From: JAYQUR01 sp038133505
GTDB lineage: Bacteria; Pseudomonadota; Alphaproteobacteria; MPNO01; UBA830
Direction of reading: 5' to 3'
Length of the DNA: 10,146 bases
NCBI GenBank assembly: GCA_038133505.1
Contig: JAYPTI010000122.1
Span: 1-10,146 of the forward strand
Both the position numbers and the translations under genes were made by a program. The notes beneath the pieces are model-generated. The model did not search any database and was not told the origin of the DNA. It saw nothing but the letters and a program-made list of their open reading frames with translations. Shown piece after piece: positions 6,581 through 10,146 of the stretch (the stretch's first letter is position 1; each line of letters starts with the position of its first letter).

Positions 6581-7606
6581 TCAGCCGCCCGTGACGCTCA
6601 TGTGCCGCGAGACGGCAGGCTTGCGGCCGCGCCGGCGGTCCATGATGAAATCGTGGCCCTTGGGTTTGCGGGCGATCGCGTCGTCGAGCGCCTGCATCAG
6701 CGCGTCGTCGTCGCCCGTGCGGAGGACGTCGCGCAGGTCGGCGGCGTCTTCCTGGCCGAGGCACATATAGAGGGTGCCCGTGCATGTCAGGCGCACGCGG
6801 TTGCAGTCCTCGCAGAAATTGTGCGTCAGCGGCGTGATGAAACCGATCCGGCCGCCGGTCTCCTCGACGCGCACGTAGCGTGCCGGTCCGCCGGTCGAGT
6901 CGGGAATATCCGTCATCGACCACCGTTTGCGCAGTTCGGCGCGCACCATCGACAGCGGCCAGTACTGGTCGAGCCGCGCTTCGCCGCCGATCTCGCCGAG
7001 CGGCATCACTTCGATGAAGGTCAGGTCGAAGCCGCGATCGCCGCACCACGCGACGAGATCGTGGATCTCGTCGTCGTTCACGCCCTTCAGCGCGACCGCG
7101 TTGATCTTGATCTTGTGCCCGGCGTCCACGGCGGCATCGATGCCGGCCATTACCTTGTCGAACTTGCCCCAGCGGGTGACGCGCTGGAACTTCTCCGGAT
7201 CCAGCGTATCCAGCGAGACGTTGATGCGTCTTACGCCCGCCGCATACAGGCCCTCGGCGTAGCGGTCGAGCTGGCTCGCATTGGTGGTCAGCGTCAGCTC
7301 GTCGAGCGCGCCCGTTTCGAGATGCCGGCCGAGGCGCTCGAACAGCCACATGATATCCCGCCGCACGAGCGGCTCGCCGCCCGACAGGCGGAGCTTGCGC
7401 ACGCCCCGGTCGACGAAGGCGCTGCACAGACGGTCGAGTTCCTCGAGGCTGAGGACATCCTTCTTCGGCAGAAAGGTCATGTCTTCCGCCATACAGTAAA
7501 CGCACCGGAAATCGCACCGATCTGTCACCGATACCCGGAGGTAGGTGACGTGCCGGTCGTACGGGTCGATCAGCGGTCCGCCCGCGATTGCGGTCTGGCT
7601 ATCCAT
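6581..7606 (-). CDS. moaA: GTP 3',8-cyclase MoaA (molybdenum cofactor biosynthesis)
   Basis: MoaA is a radical SAM enzyme that, with MoaC, converts GTP to cyclic pyranopterin monophosphate, the first step of molybdenum cofactor synthesis. The 341-residue protein has the full signature. The N-terminal radical-SAM [4Fe-4S] cysteines are Cys31, Cys35 and Cys38 in CDFRCVYC, followed by LRLSGGEPLVRRDI (SAM-binding GGEP). The C-terminal cluster cysteines are Cys265, Cys268 and Cys282 (C-X2-C-X13-C), and the protein ends in the functionally important Gly-Gly tail (SVTGG). The start at 7606 (MDSQTAIAGG) was chosen over the in-frame ATG at 7675, whose 23 extra residues are arginine-rich and atypical. 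A possible ribosome site GAGGA lies about 15 bases upstream, with AGGA close to the ATG. The gene lies 134 bp downstream of the histidine kinase gene. The divergent fdhD about 1.6 kb away is also a molybdenum-enzyme maturation gene. Confidence 0.96.
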   Translation of the reverse strand: MDSQTAIAGGPLIDPYDRHVTYLRVSVTDRCDFRCVYCMAEDMTFLPKKDVLSLEELDRLCSAFVDRGVRKLRLSGGEPLVRRDIMWLFERLGRHLETGALDELTLTTNASQLDRYAEGLYAAGVRRINVSLDTLDPEKFQRVTRWGKFDKVMAGIDAAVDAGHKIKINAVALKGVNDDEIHDLVAWCGDRGFDLTFIEVMPLGEIGGEARLDQYWPLSMVRAELRKRWSMTDIPDSTGGPARYVRVEETGGRIGFITPLTHNFCEDCNRVRLTCTGTLYMCLGQEDAADLRDVLRTGDDDALMQALDDAIARKPKGHDFIMDRRRGRKPAVSRHMSVTGG

Positions 7607-7666
7607 CGTCCTGCGCCGTTTTCCCCGAGGGGCGCGTCGTCCGCGCGCCTCGCACATGTCCCGCTC

Positions 7667-7692
7667 TGCCGGCATTCGGGTGCCGGCATTCG
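7667..7692. repeat. Pair of 12-bp direct repeats upstream of moaA
   Basis: tgccggcattcg occurs twice, at 7667-7678 and 7681-7692, separated by 2 bp (14-bp period), 61-86 bases upstream of the moaA start. Each copy contains the palindrome gccggc. On the - strand a TATATT hexamer (7706-7711) lies just upstream of the pair, so the repeats would fall near a transcription start or in the 5' leader. That position suits an operator, but no known regulator site is recognised. Confidence 0.5.
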
Positions 7693-7740
7693 TTATTCAC
7701 CGCGGAATATAACGCTACCCGGCGAAAAGAAAAGGGGCGG

Positions 7741-9183
7741 TCAGGCCAATGGGCGGTGGGCGCGCCGGAGCCTCAGCGTAAAGCGCGATCCCTTGCCCGG
7801 GTGGCTCTTCACGGTGACTTCGCCGCCCATCATCCGGGCAAGCTGGCGGGAAATCGTCAGGCCGAGGCCTGTTCCCTCGCGCGGGCTGGTCATGACGCCG
7901 GCGCCAGCCTGGTGGAAACTGTCGAAAATCTGATCCTGCTGGTCGAGCGGTATCCCGACGCCCGTATCCCAGACGGTGACGTCGATATAGTCCGAGCCGA
8001 CGGCTTCCACGTCGACGCCGACGCTGCCGCCGCTCTCCGTGAACTTCACCGCATTGTTGAGCAGATTTACGAGGATCTGGCGCGTCCGGTCGGGGTCGGC
8101 GTCCGCGACGACGCCCGCCGGCGTGACGATGCCGGACAGGTCGATTCCATCGTCTTCCGCGCGCACGGAGATGTAGGTCTTGGCCTGCAGCACCAGCTCG
8201 CCGATATCGATGGGCCGGGGCTGAAGCTTGAGCGATCGCGATTCCAGATGAACCGCGTCCAGGATGTCGTTGATGATGTGGAGAAGGTGATAGGCGGCGC
8301 CCTTGATGTCCCGGAAGTAGGCGAGATAGTGCTCGTCGAGGTCGCCGAACATCTTGCGTTCGGAAATTTCCGAGAAGCCGATAATCGCATTCAGCGGCGT
8401 GCGCAGCTCGTGGCTCATCTTGCCGAGAAACTCGGTCTTCGCCGTCACCGCGAGCCGGGCTTCCTCCAGGGCGAAATCGAGCTGCAGGTTGCGTTCGCGA
8501 AGTTCCGTCAGGCTGCGCTCCAGCTCGCGTTGCGACCGGCGGGCGTTCTGGATCGCGTCGTGCTCGTTGGTCACGTCCGCCCCGGTGCCGCGATAACCCG
8601 CGAACGCGCCCGTGACGTCGTCGTAGATCGGCACGCCGCTCAAGGCGACGCGGCGGACCCGGTTCCGGTTGTCGGCCACGAGGAAAATACGCCCGCGGAA
8701 CGGCGCCCGCGCGGCCATCAGGTCCGGCTTGTCGCTGAGACCGTCGCTCGAATCCTCGAATACGCCGAGCGACAGGATGTTCCGGCCGATCAGCGAGCCG
8801 GGCGGCCGTTCGAGGGTCTCCGAAATGCGGGACGACACATAGGTAAGGTTCAGGTCGACGTCCGTCTCCCACACCCAGTCGGAGGCGGAGCGGATGATAT
8901 CCTCGAAACGGCTTTCGCTGCGCGCGGCGTCGATGACCGCTTCCGCCTCGAGCGTGACGTCGGTGTAGATACCCGCATAGCCGCCGCCGTCGATGTCGTC
9001 GATCTTCAGGTGGAAAGACCGGAAGTGCCGGCCGGTGCCGTCGGTCCGTACGGTCTGGCGCAGCTTGATTTCGCGGACGCCGCGCCCGCCGCTCCTTCGG
9101 GAGCGTGTCGGCCACGTTACCGCTGTATCGGTCGCCGTCGAGCGGCGCCTCGGATGCAGCCTACCATGCATCCACCTGTGAAT
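7741..9183 (-). CDS. PAS-domain sensor histidine kinase, 5' end lost at an assembly gap
   Basis: This kinase autophosphorylates a histidine and passes the phosphate to an unknown response regulator. Read from the gap inward it has the tail of a first PAS domain (HFRSFHLKIDD to GGGYAGIYTDVTLEAE), a complete second PAS domain (SRFEDIIRSASDWVWETD to GYRGTGADVT), and a coiled linker rich in Arg, Glu and Leu. The HisKA domain follows with phospho-acceptor His in KMSHELRTPLNAIIGFSE (codon at 8410-8412), then HATPase_c with N box ILVNLLNNAVKFT, G1 DTGVGIP and G2 GTGLGLTISRQLARMMGG. No transmembrane segment is visible, so the readable part looks cytoplasmic. The first PAS domain is missing its front half, and near 9085-9110 the better protein sense (VADTLPKERRAR) is in another frame, suggesting an indel. 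The true start is unknown. A - strand ATG at 9249 lies beyond the gap, but the sequence after it does not resemble PAS. No response regulator is adjacent. Confidence 0.9.
   Translation of the reverse strand: MHRWMHGRLHPRRRSTATDTAVTWPTRSRRSGGRGVREIKLRQTVRTDGTGRHFRSFHLKIDDIDGGGYAGIYTDVTLEAEAVIDAARSESRFEDIIRSASDWVWETDVDLNLTYVSSRISETLERPPGSLIGRNILSLGVFEDSSDGLSDKPDLMAARAPFRGRIFLVADNRNRVRRVALSGVPIYDDVTGAFAGYRGTGADVTNEHDAIQNARRSQRELERSLTELRERNLQLDFALEEARLAVTAKTEFLGKMSHELRTPLNAIIGFSEISERKMFGDLDEHYLAYFRDIKGAAYHLLHIINDILDAVHLESRSLKLQPRPIDIGELVLQAKTYISVRAEDDGIDLSGIVTPAGVVADADPDRTRQILVNLLNNAVKFTESGGSVGVDVEAVGSDYIDVTVWDTGVGIPLDQQDQIFDSFHQAGAGVMTSPREGTGLGLTISRQLARMMGGEVTVKSHPGKGSRFTLRLRRAHRPLA
9152..9173. 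repeat. Inverted repeat 10 bp from the second gap
   Basis: Perfect 7-bp arms ggatgca (9152-9158) and tgcatcc (9167-9173) flank an 8-base loop. It lies where the histidine kinase reading becomes senseless, next to the Ns. It may be a read or assembly artefact, or a real hairpin that stopped assembly; no biological role is evident. Confidence 0.45.
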
Positions 9184-9193
9184 NNNNNNNNNN
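9184..9193. other. Scaffold gap of ten Ns at the 5' end of the histidine kinase gene
   Basis: A second run of exactly ten Ns. On its left the kinase lacks the front of a PAS domain and a start codon; on its right only 65 bp remain before the divergent fdhD. The real missing length is therefore probably larger than ten bases, since at least half a PAS domain and a promoter region must fit. Confidence 0.97.
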
Positions 9194-9258
9194 TAAGTTT
9201 TCCTGTGTATCGATCTCCGTCCGTTGCCCGCGGCGGCGATCCCGATCATACTTTGCCC

Positions 9259-10146
9259 ATGACCCGAGACGCGTCCTACCTCGTTGCGCCGTCGCCCGGA
9301 GACAGCCGGTTGACGCAGCGCGTGCGCGGAACCGACCAGGACGGCTGCGCCGTCGAGACATCGGTGACCGTCGAGCGCCCGCTGGAGCTGTTCCTGAATT
9401 CGCGCGAAATCGTGACGTTGATGACGATCGGCGACTATCCCGAACGTCTCGCGATCGGCTACCTGCTTAACCAGAACATGCTGCGGCCGGACGACGTGGT
9501 GACGGCCGTCGAATATGACGAGATTGCCGAGGCCGTGGTCGTCAGGACCGAGCGCGAGACGGATTTCGAGGAAAAGCTCGCCAAGCAGACGCGAACGTCC
9601 GGCTGTGCGCTCGGCACTGTGTTCGGCGACATCATGGAGACGTTCGGCGAGGCGCGGCTGGACCCGGACGCCCGTCTGCGGACGTCATGGCTCTACAGCC
9701 TGACGAAGGAGATCAACACGACGCCGAGCCTTTATCTGGAAGCCGGCGCGATCCACGGCTGCGTGCTGTGCGAGGAGGACCGGCCGCTCGTCTATATGGA
9801 GGATGTCGGCCGCCACAACGCCGTCGACAAGATCGCCGGCTGGATGTTCCTGAACGGGGTGGCGCCGGATGACAAGATTTTCTACACCACCGGCCGCCTG
9901 ACAACCGAGATGGTGATCAAGACGGTGCAGATGCGCATTCCGGTTCTGGTCTCGCGTTCCGGCTTCACCAAAGAGGCGGTGGCGCTGGCACGCCAGGCCG
10001 GACTGACGCTGATCGGCCGGGCCAAGGGCAAGCGGTTCATCGCGCTGAGCGGCGAGGACAGGATCGTCTTCGACGAGGCAGCAGCGGGAATGGAGGATAT
10101 AGCCGATATTCCGTCGCCGCAGCGGGCCCGGGGAGCTGTCGGCGAG
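9259..10146 (+). CDS. fdhD: FdhD, formate dehydrogenase accessory sulfurtransferase (3' end outside the window)
   Basis: FdhD takes sulfur from a cysteine desulfurase (IscS in E. coli) and delivers it to the molybdenum cofactor of formate dehydrogenase, which is needed for activity. The frame is open for 296 codons from the ATG at 9259 to the window end with no stop. Hallmarks are SVTVERPLELFLN (35-47), the MTIGDYPERLAIGYLLNQ block (55-72), the cysteine-containing loop TRTSGCALGTVFGD with Cys116, AGAIHGCVLC with Cys168 and Cys171, EDVGRHNAVDKIAGWM (181-196), FYTTGRLTTEMVIKT, and the PVLVSRSGFTKEAVALAR block near the C-terminus. E. coli FdhD has a Cys-X2-Cys pair in the loop matching Cys116; here only the first cysteine is present. 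At 296 residues the end must be close. No clear ribosome site is seen before the ATG, and the upstream region is cut by the gap. Confidence 0.94.
   Translation, partial: MTRDASYLVAPSPGDSRLTQRVRGTDQDGCAVETSVTVERPLELFLNSREIVTLMTIGDYPERLAIGYLLNQNMLRPDDVVTAVEYDEIAEAVVVRTERETDFEEKLAKQTRTSGCALGTVFGDIMETFGEARLDPDARLRTSWLYSLTKEINTTPSLYLEAGAIHGCVLCEEDRPLVYMEDVGRHNAVDKIAGWMFLNGVAPDDKIFYTTGRLTTEMVIKTVQMRIPVLVSRSGFTKEAVALARQAGLTLIGRAKGKRFIALSGEDRIVFDEAAAGMEDIADIPSPQRARGAVGE

Noticed and set aside
7607..7740. Molybdenum cofactor riboswitch in the moaA leader
   Set aside because: I could not see the paired stems of a Moco riboswitch, and the leader is short with only simple direct repeats.

Overview
The window reads as a piece of a draft, GC-rich alphaproteobacterial chromosome. 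The best lineage marker is a C4-pathway 5-aminolevulinate synthase (hemA, ALAS type), which among bacteria is essentially alphaproteobacterial. Codon use, the omega-transaminase type and the MoaA and FdhD homologues fit this. A genus cannot be named from the sequence. Two runs of exactly ten Ns (6448-6457 and 9184-9193) show that contigs were scaffolded together. Both fall inside genes, and the sequence beside each looks unreliable.

Layout. The left block is on the + strand: the 3' part of a universal stress protein gene (3-731), then a classical short-chain dehydrogenase/reductase (750-1499). Next, at 1474-2298, lie two gene remnants placed back to back. On the - strand is the C-terminal domain of a C-methyltransferase. 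On the + strand is the C-terminal end of an animal-type haem peroxidase with a PEP-CTERM-like tail. Both have lost their 5' parts at one shared breakpoint near 1890-1915. From 2276 to about 9183 everything is on the - strand. In transcription order it holds a PAS-containing sensor histidine kinase (5' end lost in the second N gap), moaA, a class III aminotransferase (broken by the first N gap), hemA, a PadR-like regulator, and a pirin gene coupled to that regulator by an ATGA overlap. At the right edge fdhD runs on the + strand and leaves the window without a stop codon.

How the genes may work together. moaA (first step of molybdenum cofactor synthesis) and fdhD (sulfur transfer to the cofactor of formate dehydrogenase) suggest a nearby molybdenum-enzyme or formate dehydrogenase region continuing to the right. 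hemA supplies haem precursor. hemA, the PadR-like gene and pirin are tightly spaced (30 bp, then a 4-bp overlap) and may form an operon. The aminotransferase is 146 bp upstream of hemA, and that space is locally AT-rich and may carry a separate hemA promoter. The histidine kinase has no response-regulator partner in view.

I see no CRISPR array, tRNA or rRNA gene, insertion sequence, phage gene or defence system, and no convincing undescribed system. The observation most worth checking is the double truncation at about 1.9 kb, which is either a real deletion of at least about 2 kb or an undetected misassembly.
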